Positions 26,450 through 36,008 are shown, counted from the stretch's first letter. The stretch is DNA of 64,000 nt from Prolixibacter sp. SD074 (GCF_009617895.1 NZ_BLAW01000001.1:1603001-1667000); one strand, 5' to 3'. The notes: generated from the letters alone by a model not told the origin. A program made the numbers and translations.

Positions 26450-27214
26450 TCAGGCTTGCTCCATCCAACGCATGAAAGGAGATACTTTGAGCCGGCTTAC
26501 AATTAGCTTTTCGCCAAAAGGGAAAGGCGGCCGAATAACCATCTTACGGTTGAAGTAGGGTTGAATTTTCTGAACGGCCCGGCGACTGATTAACACTTGC
26601 CGGTTGATACGGTAAAACTGTTCGGGATCGAGGCTGCTTTCGAGTTCTTCTAAGGTTTTGAAGATTGCATGTTTTTGCTGATCGAAACGGTAGGCATAAA
26701 CCACCTCGTTTTCGAGGATGAATAATGCAATATCTTCTATAGCAACCGGAATATAACTTTCGCGGTAGCGGATAAGAATCGAAGTTTTGTAGCTTTTCTT
26801 TTCCGTGAAAACGTTTTTGAGTGTGTTGAGCATCTCAGTACCATTGCCGAAAGCATTTTTGAGTTTCTCTACTTTAGCAAAAGCAGCCCGGATATCTTCC
26901 TCTTTCACCGGTTTCAGAATGTATTCGATGCCATTCGACTTGAATGCCTGAAGCGTGTATTGGTCGAAGGCTGTACAAAAGATGACAGGACAGGCCACTT
27001 CAACACGCGAAAAAATTTCGAAGCTTATCCCATCGGCCAACTGGATATCCATGAAGATTAATTCCGGTTGGTTTTCCGGTAAGGATAACCATGCTATGGC
27101 CTGCTCAATACTCTGAAGCACGCCCATCACCTGTGCTGCCGGATACACATCACCAATTATTTCACTCAACACATCAGCAGCCTGTGGCTCATCTTCAATA
27201 ATCAACACCTTCAT
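26450..27214 (-). CDS. LytTR-family response regulator
   Basis: This 254-residue regulator has an N-terminal receiver domain (IIEDEP start, phospho-acceptor in IFMDIQLADG, a KPVKEEDI lysine) and a C-terminal LytTR DNA-binding domain (RYRESYIPVAIEDIALF, then FYRINRQVLISRRAV). Its start overlaps the sensor gene stop by 4 bp. Its position directly upstream of the MacAB-TolC-like operon on the same strand suggests that operon as a target. Confidence 0.93.
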   Translation of the reverse strand: MKVLIIEDEPQAADVLSEIIGDVYPAAQVMGVLQSIEQAIAWLSLPENQPELIFMDIQLADGISFEIFSRVEVACPVIFCTAFDQYTLQAFKSNGIEYILKPVKEEDIRAAFAKVEKLKNAFGNGTEMLNTLKNVFTEKKSYKTSILIRYRESYIPVAIEDIALFILENEVVYAYRFDQQKHAIFKTLEELESSLDPEQFYRINRQVLISRRAVQKIQPYFNRKMVIRPPFPFGEKLIVSRLKVSPFMRWMEQA

Positions 27215-28245
27215 GTATTCAGTAATTTAAGTTTCACACGGAATATTTCATCGTCGGTATAAATAAAAACTCCATCGGGATAGCCCAGTAATCTATACCG
27301 CTGCACCAGGTTCTCCAATCCGTAGCCGGAATGCTCTTCACTGGTTATCTTCGGCTGCAGTTTGTTTTCTACCGTAATGGTTTCGGGAAGCGTACTGAAT
27401 AATTTTATTTCAAGTGGTTTATCCGGCGATATCATATTATGTTTGATCCCGTTCTCGATAAGGAGCTGCAGACTGAATGTCGGTATCTTCAAACTCATCA
27501 ATTGCCCTGGCAGATCGATGGAAATGGCCAGCCTCTCACCAAAACGGGCTGAAAGCATGAAAACATAGTCGTTTACAAACTCAAGCTCTTCTTCCAGGGT
27601 AACCAAATCCTTTTGCCGTTTATCCAGCAACTGACGGTAAATCTCCGAGAGCGTCATAACAAACTGCTCCGACTTTGGGTCGCCCGAGCGAACCATGGAA
27701 CGAAGCGTAGATAGTGAGTTGAAAAGGAAATGTGGATTCACCTGTTGGCGCAGAATTTCAAACTGCGAGCGCAGATTCTCCATTTTCAGCATTTGATTTT
27801 GCATGGAGATCTCCTGTGCGCGGGCGCTGGAATTCAATGCATATTGGATAATGTAAATCAAACCAATGCTTACTGCTCCCTTCAGCGTTATCAGCCACAG
27901 GGCAAAATGATTCTTCAAAGGAACATTACCGGTCTCTTTTAGGATATATATTCCGGAGAGAAGAAAAAGCGAAAGAAGCAGAAGATTACTGCCAATGATA
28001 ATCAATATTTCCCGAATCCGGGAATGAACGGTTTTTGCTTCGGTAAAGTAAAAAGTCAAAAAAGCATTCACATACCATGCAACCAGCAGAAACAGGAAGG
28101 TAACCGGCAAAGTCAGTAAAAGCCGGTTAAAATTCAGGTCATTTTGCTGTTGGCTGTTGATAATAATATTAAACGTAGGAAGAAATGCTGCAAACAGTAT
28201 GGCAATTCGAAGGTTAGCTATTTTAATGGTACGGTTGATTTTCAT
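27211..28245 (-). CDS. LytS-type sensor histidine kinase
   Basis: This 344-residue kinase has four predicted membrane helices in the first ~145 residues, a short coiled-coil, the His_kinase phospho-acceptor motif QQVNPHFLFNSLSTLRSM, and a C-terminal ATPase segment with LLIENGIKHN and GYGLENLVQRY. It lacks a periplasmic sensor domain, so it likely senses through the membrane part. It is co-transcribed with the LytTR regulator. Confidence 0.93.
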   Translation of the reverse strand: MKINRTIKIANLRIAILFAAFLPTFNIIINSQQQNDLNFNRLLLTLPVTFLFLLVAWYVNAFLTFYFTEAKTVHSRIREILIIIGSNLLLLSLFLLSGIYILKETGNVPLKNHFALWLITLKGAVSIGLIYIIQYALNSSARAQEISMQNQMLKMENLRSQFEILRQQVNPHFLFNSLSTLRSMVRSGDPKSEQFVMTLSEIYRQLLDKRQKDLVTLEEELEFVNDYVFMLSARFGERLAISIDLPGQLMSLKIPTFSLQLLIENGIKHNMISPDKPLEIKLFSTLPETITVENKLQPKITSEEHSGYGLENLVQRYRLLGYPDGVFIYTDDEIFRVKLKLLNT

Positions 28246-28376
28246 GTTCCCGGTTCAATGTTCTGAGATAAACGTAATAATCTTTACTGAAAGCAACCCG
28301 TCATTTCTGCATACAATGATATATCTATGATATAAAAAACCGGCGATATATAATACCGCCGGCTACCCTTCATCTC

Positions 28377-29237
28377 TCAGAATTGATTGAGATACACTGC
28401 CCTCCGCACGATTCTTCTGGCACGGGAAACATAAACTTTCCGGTCACAATAACCATCCCCATAATCAATGGTGACCGGTTCGTCTTTCCCAGTCCATGTG
28501 ATTTCCATCACTCCCTCCAGAATATTTTCACAGGAGCGCGCCACTTTCAACGGCTCCGTAATCGTGTAGGAATAGGAACGTCCAACAGAAGAAGAAACCT
28601 CACCGGAACCGGTAAGCAGGAAAACATCATCAACGAGAGCAGGCGTATCGATTCCCTCAATCTGCTGACGAGTACCTGTTTTGGTCTTGCTAATGACTAC
28701 CCCATTGGCTGTTGTTAAGTCAAAATTGGTTGTTTCGGTATATTCCGGTGCATCTTTTGTTCCGGTATTCTCAACCGATTTACTTCCCGAGATAGAAAAT
28801 CCTTCCACCGTATAGTTGTTAAAAGCTACGGTATACGACGCCCCGGGGTTCCTGAGCGTATCAGTAATCGTAATCACGATGGAACCCGAACGGGTCAAAC
28901 CAGTCATACTGACACAGCTGTCACCATAATCAACAGTTATCGTACGAGGAAACGTTCCGTCGTTCGGACTAACTGTTAACGTAAAACAATCGGTACTATC
29001 AGTCGACGCAGATTTTAGGCTACTCCCCTGCTGTTCGGATGAGGCAATCGCCTCGTTCACGTCGGCATCAACCGCCTCGTCAATCATATCAGTCGAAGCA
29101 CTTTCGTTAACCAAATCGACAGTTTCGGCACTTAGCTCTTCATCTGCCGGAGCATTGTCATTGTTGTTGCAAGCGCTCAATGCGACGATACTCAACAACA
29201 TCGTAAAAGCCATTACATAATTTTTCATTGTTTTCAT
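28377..29237 (-). CDS. secreted lipoprotein of unknown function
   Basis: This is a 286-residue lipoprotein with signal MKNYVMAFTMLLSIVALSAC and an acidic low-complexity stretch after the lipid-anchor cysteine (about residues 24-75). Beta-rich sequence follows with two internally similar blocks: TITVDYGDSC...GLTRSGSIVI and VTIDYGDGYCD...EGVMEITW. This suggests a duplicated beta domain exported to the envelope. Two starts, 29237 and 29228, are equally possible. It lies downstream of two Spy-like genes on the same strand, so an envelope-stress role is conceivable. Confidence 0.75.
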   Translation of the reverse strand: MKTMKNYVMAFTMLLSIVALSACNNNDNAPADEELSAETVDLVNESASTDMIDEAVDADVNEAIASSEQQGSSLKSASTDSTDCFTLTVSPNDGTFPRTITVDYGDSCVSMTGLTRSGSIVITITDTLRNPGASYTVAFNNYTVEGFSISGSKSVENTGTKDAPEYTETTNFDLTTANGVVISKTKTGTRQQIEGIDTPALVDDVFLLTGSGEVSSSVGRSYSYTITEPLKVARSCENILEGVMEITWTGKDEPVTIDYGDGYCDRKVYVSRARRIVRRAVYLNQF

Positions 29238-29248
29238 TATATATGAAT

Positions 29249-29677
29249 TTATTGGTGAGAAAATTGATCTTCTTTCATTTGTTTCAGGATAATCTCCAGT
29301 CGCGAAATCCATTGTTGCCGTAGGGTATCGGCTTCTTTTAGCTGGTACTCTGTCAAAATAGATTTCAACTCATCTTTTCGTTTCTGATTCAGCGTTACCA
29401 ACTCCTTGTTCAACACGGGAACCTCTTCGCCTTTTTCCAAATAAGGCTGAATCATTTGTGCATATTTCAGGTTAACCCGGTAAGCGTTCTCGCTTTGTTT
29501 ATCATCCAGATTCAACCGGTTCTGCATCACCATCGTGAGCATGTTTGCCCGTGTTTCGGGACTGCGTTGAAAGAATTTTGGAAAACTCACTTTTGTTCCG
29601 GGACTAAATCCACTGAAAGCCAGGACCATCATCACGGCAACCAGACTCCATACTACCAAAATACTTTTTGCTTTCAT
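29249..29677 (-). CDS. Spy/CpxP-like periplasmic protein
   Basis: This 142-residue protein has an N-terminal hydrophobic segment (about 5-24) and is otherwise helical. Two spaced motifs resemble the LTxxQ repeat: NLDDKQ followed by a NLKYAQ segment, and LTEYQLKEADTL. It is similar in layout to the next gene upstream, so the two look like divergent paralogues. Family members act as periplasmic chaperones or stress sensors; the assignment here is by motif only. Confidence 0.6.
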   Translation of the reverse strand: MKAKSILVVWSLVAVMMVLAFSGFSPGTKVSFPKFFQRSPETRANMLTMVMQNRLNLDDKQSENAYRVNLKYAQMIQPYLEKGEEVPVLNKELVTLNQKRKDELKSILTEYQLKEADTLRQQWISRLEIILKQMKEDQFSHQ

Positions 29678-29720
29678 CGATTGTCTTTTTATCGTTTATT
29701 TACTCCTTCCGGAGATAGTT

Positions 29721-30104
29721 TTACTGATTGTTTTGTTCGAACTCTTTAGCTCGCTCCCGAGCCATCTTCCTGAGTTCGCTTTTCTTTTCCTGGTACAAAT
29801 CGAATTGTTCTTTTGTTAATACCTGTTTCAGTCGCTTATCTTTATCATCAGCTATATCCCTGGCTTTCTTTAACTTGTCAAGTTTTCCCTGAATTGTTTT
29901 CACTTCTTCCATTTTCTGAGCATATTCAAGATTCAGTTCCGATACCTTCTCCAACTGCTCGTTAGTTAGCCGAAGATTATCCTTCATCCAGTCGTTTTGT
30001 ATTTGAGCCCGTTGCCCCGGGGTATAAGTCGTACCGCTGAACTGGGCAAAAGCGCCAATTGAACTGGTCAAAAAAAGCATACTCATTAGAATTATTCTTT
30101 TCAT
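29721..30104 (-). CDS. Spy/CpxP-like periplasmic protein
   Basis: This is a 127-residue helical secreted protein with signal peptide MKRIILMSMLFLTSSIGAFAQ. It carries two LTxxQ motifs, LTNEQ (in RLTNEQLEKVSEL) and LTKEQ (in VLTKEQFDLYQEK), the signature of Spy/CpxP-type chaperones. I chose the internal ATG at 30104, three codons after the first possible start, because the signal peptide begins there. It is first of three envelope genes on this strand. Confidence 0.7.
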   Translation of the reverse strand: MKRIILMSMLFLTSSIGAFAQFSGTTYTPGQRAQIQNDWMKDNLRLTNEQLEKVSELNLEYAQKMEEVKTIQGKLDKLKKARDIADDKDKRLKQVLTKEQFDLYQEKKSELRKMARERAKEFEQNNQ

Positions 30105-30265
30105 TACTGTCATTGATTTTTAAATTCATGGCCAATATATACCTGTCTGTTCAGTCGTTAAAATCTTTTCATCCAACAACCAGCTGCATTCAACCAACGT
30201 CATTTTCAATCAACCAAAATCCAGACAGGCTATTATAAAATCCGTGGACGATGAGGATAAAGCGC

Positions 30266-30595
30266 TTATTTGAAATATCGGGTAAACGAAATGGATATCT
30301 GATCATTCCGGGCGCCTTTTAGATACATGTAGGCGTCTGTATTTTTCAGTACATCTTTAAAGCCATACGAGTATTTAATGCTGAGTTTGCTAAAGGGAAA
30401 ATTAAAGGCAACACCACCAACAAGGCCCAGATCGTATTTTTCAAAATCTCCGTAGCTTAATTCCCCGTATCCGTATGCATTTGGGGTTGTTACATTGAAA
30501 GTAGCGTCGAGTAATGTGCTGCCGTAGCCCCCAAAAAGAAAATGGCTAAAACTATTTTTTTCATTGGTTAGAACTGGTACCTTATTGTTATTTCA
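30266..30595 (-). pseudogene. C-terminal fragment of an outer-membrane beta-barrel gene
   Basis: A stop-free frame of about 109 codons ends at the stop 30266-30268 but has no start codon near its beginning and no signal peptide. Its translation is strongly barrel-like: FLFGGYGSTLLDA, then an AYGYGELSYG segment, a GLVGGVAFNF segment, and a final strand ISISFTRYFK. Upstream is a stop codon and unrelated sequence. I read it as the surviving 3' part of a porin-like gene whose front half was deleted. Confidence 0.6.
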
Positions 30596-30734
30596 TCGAA
30601 CAACCATTTGAGTTTTACCAACTACCTCCCGGCTCAATTTTCTACCAATTGACGAATTTTGTCATTGGTTGAAGAATTTAAGTGGTTCGTTTAAGCGGTT
30701 CATGCATAAACCTTTATTTTCGTATCATTGTGAA

Positions 30735-31823
30735 ATGAAGAAGTCGCTTGTACATAGCATTATTTGGCTGGTGATAACCTATTTCCTGTTTATGTCATTC
30801 TCGCTTTTCCTACCGTTGGGATTGGCATTAGGGCGTACCATCAAAGCGGTGGTTTTGATGGTCGGGTTATTCTACATTGCCGGTTGGGGATTAACAACTC
30901 AATTATTAATTCAGCGTAAACACCCTGTTTGGTTCGTCATTTCAGCATTCCTACTCATTTTCTTTTTCTCTGTTTTGCGCTCCCGGATACTCGACTCTTT
31001 CCCTGGTCCGTTTATCAATGCTTTTCGCCTGGCACCTGAAACGTATATCATAAGGCCGCGCTTACTACAAGGGACAATTATTCGCAATGGGCATGCTCCA
31101 TTTATTGCAAGCTTTCTTCTCAATAGTGCGATTCTCATCTTCGCTACACTGCTAAGGCTCTACGAACACAAAGACCAAAAGGAACAGGAAAGTAGGGAGG
31201 AACTGCAACACAGCCAGGAAGCCCAGATTCTTTATTTGAAATCCCAGGTCAACCCTCACTTTCTGTTCAATACCCTGAACAACCTCTACGGGCTCACTTA
31301 TTCCAAATCGGATTTAGCGCCGCAGATGGTTTTGGGACTATCGGATACCATGCGATATATGATTTATGAAACCGAACAGAAACTGGTACCCGTGGAAAAA
31401 GAACTCGATTTCATTCACAACTACCTCGACCTGGAAAAAATGCGCCTTTCGCACCCCGAAAATATCCGCACATCCATCCACATCAGTCATCCGCGTTCTT
31501 TTATTCCACCGTTAATGCTGCTGCCGTTCATTGAGAACTGCTTTAAGCATGGAGCAATTGGCAAGGAAGACGATGGATGGATTGAGTTGGATATATGGGA
31601 CGAAGACGAACAGTTTTATTTTGTGTGCAAGAATAATTTTCAAACGGAAAAACCGGGGCAACCAATCCCTCAGGGCAAAACCTCCGGGCTTGGATTGAGT
31701 AACGTCAAAAAGAGGTTAGCTCTTATTTTTGGAGACCAATATGAACTTCGAATCATAAAACAGACAGACGAATTCCTGGTTTCCCTGCAATTTCCGGTAT
31801 TCTCAAAGAAAGACGAATTATGA
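30735..31823 (+). CDS. LytS-type sensor histidine kinase (second system)
   Basis: This 362-residue kinase has four N-terminal membrane helices (within about 1-150), a coiled-coil linker rich in E and Q, the phospho-acceptor motif QVNPHFLFNTLNNLYGL, and ATP-binding segments LLPFIENCFKHG and GLGLSNVKKRL. ATG 30735 is chosen because it opens directly into the first helix; ATG 30702 or TTG 30669 would add up to 22 residues. The stop overlaps the regulator start. Confidence 0.9.
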   Translation: MKKSLVHSIIWLVITYFLFMSFSLFLPLGLALGRTIKAVVLMVGLFYIAGWGLTTQLLIQRKHPVWFVISAFLLIFFFSVLRSRILDSFPGPFINAFRLAPETYIIRPRLLQGTIIRNGHAPFIASFLLNSAILIFATLLRLYEHKDQKEQESREELQHSQEAQILYLKSQVNPHFLFNTLNNLYGLTYSKSDLAPQMVLGLSDTMRYMIYETEQKLVPVEKELDFIHNYLDLEKMRLSHPENIRTSIHISHPRSFIPPLMLLPFIENCFKHGAIGKEDDGWIELDIWDEDEQFYFVCKNNFQTEKPGQPIPQGKTSGLGLSNVKKRLALIFGDQYELRIIKQTDEFLVSLQFPVFSKKDEL

Positions 31824-32557
31824 TGTCCCGAATTAAATGCATCGTCATAGATGACGAACCTATCGCCCGTCAATACCTGAGCGATTATGTGGCCAAAATG
31901 CCGCAGCTGGAATTAGTTGCAACATTCAGTAAAGCAATGGATGCATATGAATTAATAGAGAATGAAGAAGCCGGCATCGTATTTATTGACATTCAGATGC
32001 CGGGTATCACGGGAATTGAGTTCATCCGCACCCTGCAAAAAAAGCCAGCCACCATTTTTACCACGGCCTATTCGGAATATGCCCTGGAAGGATATGACCT
32101 CGATGTCGTCGACTATTTGTTGAAACCTATCTCCTTCGAGCGATTTGTAAGAGCTGTGAATAAGGCCATCGACAGAATTGTTACTCCGGAAAATAAAAAG
32201 ATTTCTGCTGATACAGAAGAAAATACCAGCGCCACAATACCTCGTGATTTCATCTTCGTCAAATCCGGATATAAATCCGAAAAAGTGAACATCAGCGATA
32301 TTATGTATGTGGAAGGCATGAAGGAATACGTGGTGATACACACTCGAGATAAAAAATACACAAAGTTGGACCGCATGAAAAATATTGAAAACTTACTGAA
32401 TGGACAAGGCTTCATTCGTATCCACAAATCATATATTGTGTCCATTAAAAATATCAATGCGGTTTTCGGAAATACCATTGAAGTACAAGGCATCAAACTT
32501 CCCTTAGGACGAAGCTTCAAAGAAAACGTTGAAACCACACTGGGAATGAACGAATAA
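31820..32557 (+). CDS. LytTR-family response regulator (second system)
   Basis: This 245-residue regulator has a receiver domain (VIDDEP, phospho-acceptor in VFIDIQMPGITG, KPISFERF) and a LytTR domain (FVKSGYKSEKVNISDIMYVE, then FIRIHKSYIVSIKNI, PLGRSFKENV). The ATGATG start overlaps the kinase stop. It forms a pair with the preceding sensor. It is the second such pair within 6 kb, on the opposite strand from the first. Confidence 0.93.
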   Translation: MMSRIKCIVIDDEPIARQYLSDYVAKMPQLELVATFSKAMDAYELIENEEAGIVFIDIQMPGITGIEFIRTLQKKPATIFTTAYSEYALEGYDLDVVDYLLKPISFERFVRAVNKAIDRIVTPENKKISADTEENTSATIPRDFIFVKSGYKSEKVNISDIMYVEGMKEYVVIHTRDKKYTKLDRMKNIENLLNGQGFIRIHKSYIVSIKNINAVFGNTIEVQGIKLPLGRSFKENVETTLGMNE

Positions 32558-32750
32558 GTTTCCTGACAAAGAAATTGACACGGTTGTCAAAGTTTTTGAT
32601 AAACCCCGCCATTCCACAACACATTCTATCTAATTATTAATTACAACCCGTTGGCAAAGCTGGAAAGCGGCCACACGAAACCCGGTAGAAAGTTTGAGGT
32701 ATGAATAAACCAGAGAGCTCATTTTACTCCCTTTTTTTAGCTCAGTGGGT

Positions 32751-32790
32751 TTAATCCCCAGCTACTTGCAGCGGGGAGATTCATTATATT
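32751..32790. terminator. possible hairpin between convergent genes
   Basis: CCCC and GCT (from about 32757) pair with AGC and GGGG (ending about 32777) around a short loop with a bulged base, followed by an AT-rich stretch TTCATTATATTTTT. It lies between the regulator and the minus-strand phosphatase, where a terminator is expected. The stem is weak and its T-run distant. Confidence 0.3.
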
Positions 32791-32793
32791 TTT

Positions 32794-33417
32794 CTATAAC
32801 TGCCAGTCGTTGTTGTTTTTGGCTTTGTTTTTCACCGGTACCGTTCCCAGATGCCCGGCGAAGTTGCGAACCAATTCTTTCACCGAACCGTCTTCCTTCA
32901 ACCCGAAGCGGCTGATACTGGTGTTTTTCGGTGTATCCCATTGGTAGTAAGAATCAGGGTCGAGGTTGTGCAGCACCGTCCAGAAAGCACGGATTAAACC
33001 TCCGTGGCTCATGGCAAAAACCTTTTGTCCTTCATTCTTTTCCTTTATCAGCTTAATGAAGGCTTCTGCACGCACAATCAAATCTTCCGAGGTTTCGGCT
33101 CCTTCCGGTAAATCCATCCCATCCCAGTTATTCGGAAACGGCTTTCCCTGCCATCCCGCAAGGTAACGTTCGCGTAAAAGCGGTTCAGGAATAATCTCTT
33201 CCCCGGGGTGAAACCGGAGTACTTCTTCCGTCGTCTTCATTGTCCGTCGCAGGTCGCTGGAATAGATCACATCGAATTCTTCATTCTTTAAATATCCAGC
33301 TAAAGCTTTAGCCTGCATCATTCCGTCTTCGCTAAGTGTCCCGGGGGTTTGTCCCTGGCAAATGCCCTGCACATTCTCAACCGTCTCTCCATGTCTAATC
33401 AGCCAAAAATCAATCAT
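32794..33417 (-). CDS. histidine phosphatase family protein
   Basis: This 207-residue phosphoglycerate-mutase-like phosphatase has the N-terminal LIRHGET motif (catalytic His near residue 7), IYSSDLRRTMKTTE and the later MSHGGLIRAFW with the second histidine. The substrate is not predictable. ATG 33417 is set by a Shine-Dalgarno sequence GGAG at 33423-33426, five bases upstream, unusual for this genome. It follows the M24 peptidase gene by 13 bp and is probably co-transcribed. Confidence 0.88.
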   Translation of the reverse strand: MIDFWLIRHGETVENVQGICQGQTPGTLSEDGMMQAKALAGYLKNEEFDVIYSSDLRRTMKTTEEVLRFHPGEEIIPEPLLRERYLAGWQGKPFPNNWDGMDLPEGAETSEDLIVRAEAFIKLIKEKNEGQKVFAMSHGGLIRAFWTVLHNLDPDSYYQWDTPKNTSISRFGLKEDGSVKELVRNFAGHLGTVPVKNKAKNNNDWQL

Positions 33418-33430
33418 CCCTTCTCCTTTT

Positions 33431-34624
33431 TTAGCCAACAAAAATCAGTCCGCGGTTACTTCCGGTAATACTGCGGCCGCCTTGGGGCGTTACCACGAAA
33501 GTATTCTCCGTTCCCACCATACCAACTCCTTCGATACCTTTCTTCGGTTCAACGGCAAAAACCATATTCTCCACCAACGGGGCCTTAAAACCTTTTGCCA
33601 GCACGGGATATTCGTCTACCGTTAAGCCGACTCCGTGCCCCAGAAACTTCACCTGCCGGGTTCCGAAGCCCATAAAGTTCCGTTTAAATTCCGGAGTTAA
33701 ATTATTCATGATGGTTTCATAAATATTCTCGGGAATGGCGCCCGGCTTTAACATTTCGGCCACCCGATCGTGTATGTCGGCACACTGCTGATGAATAGCT
33801 ATCACTTCTTTGGGTAACCGTTCTCCGAACATGTACGTCATGGTTTTGTCGGAATGGTATCCGTTTATTCCGAATCCCATATCAATAAATACCAGGTCGC
33901 CTTTCTTCAGTTTCCGGTCACGGTTTCCGAAGCTGGTCACAGCAGCATTCAGTCCGCGGTTTCCTCCCGGTCCGTCGAAGTTGGTCGGGTACAAGGAATT
34001 TTCGCCAAACGACAATTGGGCAACCGCCACATCGGTATCGTGCATGGCGAAACGGGCGATTCCCTGGTGCCCTTCCTTCACCATTACCTCGTAGAGCTCA
34101 GCAGCCAGGTCGGTCTCGGCCATTCCTTCGCGCAGTATTTCCGGTACGATATCTTCCAGTACCTTCCGGTGATATGTTCCGGCCTGTTCGATAAAATGCA
34201 GTTCCCACTGACTCTTTACCGATCGGGCCTGCGCAATCTGAAAATCAATCGATTGGTACGAACTGCACCGAAAATGCTTTTGAAAACGCTGATACATGGC
34301 CAAAGGCACAAACTCGGTTTCGAGGTGCACTTCGCCGGGCAACTGCGAATACGCCTGCGCGGCATCGCGATAGCTGTTCATGGGTTCAATAACCGGAAAT
34401 TCCGATTCACCGAGGGTCCGTTCATATCCCTTTCGCGCCCATAACGTAGCATCCTTGCCACGCTCGATGACCAACATACCTTCCGGCATGGAACCGGTGA
34501 AATACAAGAGGTTTATTTTACTAAAGACGACAGCCATTCCCCAACCAGGATGTTGTTGATCCATGATTTGACGAAACGTCTTCATCCGTGCATTCAGTTC
34601 CGAAATGGGTGTTTTTTCGTTCAT
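33431..34624 (-). CDS. M24 family metallopeptidase (Xaa-Pro aminopeptidase-like)
   Basis: This 397-residue enzyme has a creatinase/prolidase N-terminal domain followed by the pita-bread catalytic fold. The five metal ligands are visible: two aspartates in FIDMGFGINGYHSDKT, a histidine in GHGVGLTVDE, and two glutamates in VEPKKG and GTENT. It probably removes N-terminal residues before proline or hydrolyses X-Pro dipeptides in the cytoplasm. ATG 34624 is chosen; the longer frame starts at a weaker site. Confidence 0.88.
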   Translation of the reverse strand: MNEKTPISELNARMKTFRQIMDQQHPGWGMAVVFSKINLLYFTGSMPEGMLVIERGKDATLWARKGYERTLGESEFPVIEPMNSYRDAAQAYSQLPGEVHLETEFVPLAMYQRFQKHFRCSSYQSIDFQIAQARSVKSQWELHFIEQAGTYHRKVLEDIVPEILREGMAETDLAAELYEVMVKEGHQGIARFAMHDTDVAVAQLSFGENSLYPTNFDGPGGNRGLNAAVTSFGNRDRKLKKGDLVFIDMGFGINGYHSDKTMTYMFGERLPKEVIAIHQQCADIHDRVAEMLKPGAIPENIYETIMNNLTPEFKRNFMGFGTRQVKFLGHGVGLTVDEYPVLAKGFKAPLVENMVFAVEPKKGIEGVGMVGTENTFVVTPQGGRSITGSNRGLIFVG

Positions 34625-34775
34625 AAAAAATTGCTTTAAACAACAAAAATAAGGGATTGACGCCAAAAGAAAGGATGAAAGCCCGACCAATTGCCCAACG
34701 TTAATTTTGTGTGAACTTCCTTTTCCCGGGCCAGGGCGCCCAATAACGGTTACTGTCAGCCGTTGCGCCGGAAAA

Positions 34776-36008
34776 TCATTGCTGCGCTTTCAGCTGTTCG
34801 AGCACCTCACGGTAGTGTTGCATATCTTTGTTATCCGGTTCTGCCAGACGGTAAATCATAAGTATTTTCTCCAGGTGAGGAATATCTTCCTGCCCGGCCA
34901 GCTGTTTGGCGTATGAATAACAAACAATTCCCAGGAAACCGCCCAGCCGCTTGTAAGCCATGCGCCGCATCGTATTGGGTTCCGTAGCCATTTTCCCATG
35001 CAAAGCCGAAATCTCCTTCTTCCACCAGTTTTCATCCTTCGAAAACAGGGACTGAAGATATACCTGTCGCCGGTTAAACTCGAACTGCAAACTGGCAGTT
35101 AACTGCGATAGTTGTTCCTGGTAAGCAGGTTTGTTGGTCAGTTCATTCGTCAAGACACTAAAAGAACCAACTTTCTCAAATGCTCCCACCGAAGCCATGT
35201 TGCGACTTGTGCAAGCAGCCTGCAGCAACTCTCCCGCCCCGGCCAACGAATCGATTCGTGTCTGTTGCCCTTTCACAAATGTGGCAATCTCCTGCTTCGA
35301 AGCCTCCTTGTTCGACGAAGCTGACAATCGGAACCAGCCAAACACACTGGTTAACCTGCGTTTTGCCGGCCAGGCATGCGAAGCCTCGGTGAGTACGATA
35401 TGAACATGGGAAGGCGTGTTCTCCGGTTTCAGAATGTACTGAACCATTTCCGGAAAATTAAAATCGTCCATCCCAATGAGGCCCGTAACCGGGCAATGGA
35501 TGGCAGCCAATTGATCGGGACTGGCAAAAGCACCACAGGCCATTACCCCGTCAACCGGATGATTCGCCGCATACCCCAACATCATTCGCGCCCCTCCGGA
35601 GAAACCAGCCAGGTAAATTTGCTTTCCTACCGGGAAACGCTTTTGAACATCAGCAATGATTTCATTCAGCTCGGACAAGTAGTTTGGGCCATCATTTGTA
35701 ATGAGATTAGAGGCGACCAGCACCGCCGGATATACTGAAGCCGCTTCTTTCAAATGCTCCATCGCCGTTTGCCCCGAGCCATGTGGATCGATGGCTACCA
35801 GCAACGGCAGCCGGGTGTCCGCTGACCGGTGGGCAGGGACATACACCTCGTAGGTATGTTTAGGGTTCGACCGGCACGAATCGGTTCCCTCAACTGCCGC
35901 TACCGGTTTGCTGCTTTTATGGGTTGACTGGCAGGCAAAAGTAAACCCAGAAAGGGTAAATGCTAAAAATAACTGGACAACAGAAACTGGACGCATAATT
36001 CTCATCAT
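34776..36008 (-). CDS. lipoprotein with alpha/beta-hydrolase domain
   Basis: This is a 410-residue lipoprotein with a signal ending in LSGFTFAC, so it is anchored in the envelope. Residues ~55-240 form an alpha/beta hydrolase: strand LLVAIDPHGSG (oxyanion part), nucleophile elbow GFSGGA, a later acid region GMDDFNF and a histidine in EASHAWP. The remaining ~170 residues are helical and TPR-like in character but without a clear repeat. It could be an esterase or peptidase; homologues are not recognised beyond the fold. Confidence 0.75.
   Translation of the reverse strand: MMRIMRPVSVVQLFLAFTLSGFTFACQSTHKSSKPVAAVEGTDSCRSNPKHTYEVYVPAHRSADTRLPLLVAIDPHGSGQTAMEHLKEAASVYPAVLVASNLITNDGPNYLSELNEIIADVQKRFPVGKQIYLAGFSGGARMMLGYAANHPVDGVMACGAFASPDQLAAIHCPVTGLIGMDDFNFPEMVQYILKPENTPSHVHIVLTEASHAWPAKRRLTSVFGWFRLSASSNKEASKQEIATFVKGQQTRIDSLAGAGELLQAACTSRNMASVGAFEKVGSFSVLTNELTNKPAYQEQLSQLTASLQFEFNRRQVYLQSLFSKDENWWKKEISALHGKMATEPNTMRRMAYKRLGGFLGIVCYSYAKQLAGQEDIPHLEKILMIYRLAEPDNKDMQHYREVLEQLKAQQ

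Noticed and set aside
30537-30565. Apparent signal-peptide start (MKKIVLAIFFLG) before the barrel fragment
   Set aside because: It lies in a different frame from the barrel strands and stops after about 24 codons; the barrel frame itself reads through this DNA, so the resemblance is chance.
32736-32780. tRNA-like string TAGCTCAGTGGG
   Set aside because: No acceptor stem, anticodon stem or T-loop can be folded around it; the sequence forms only a short hairpin.
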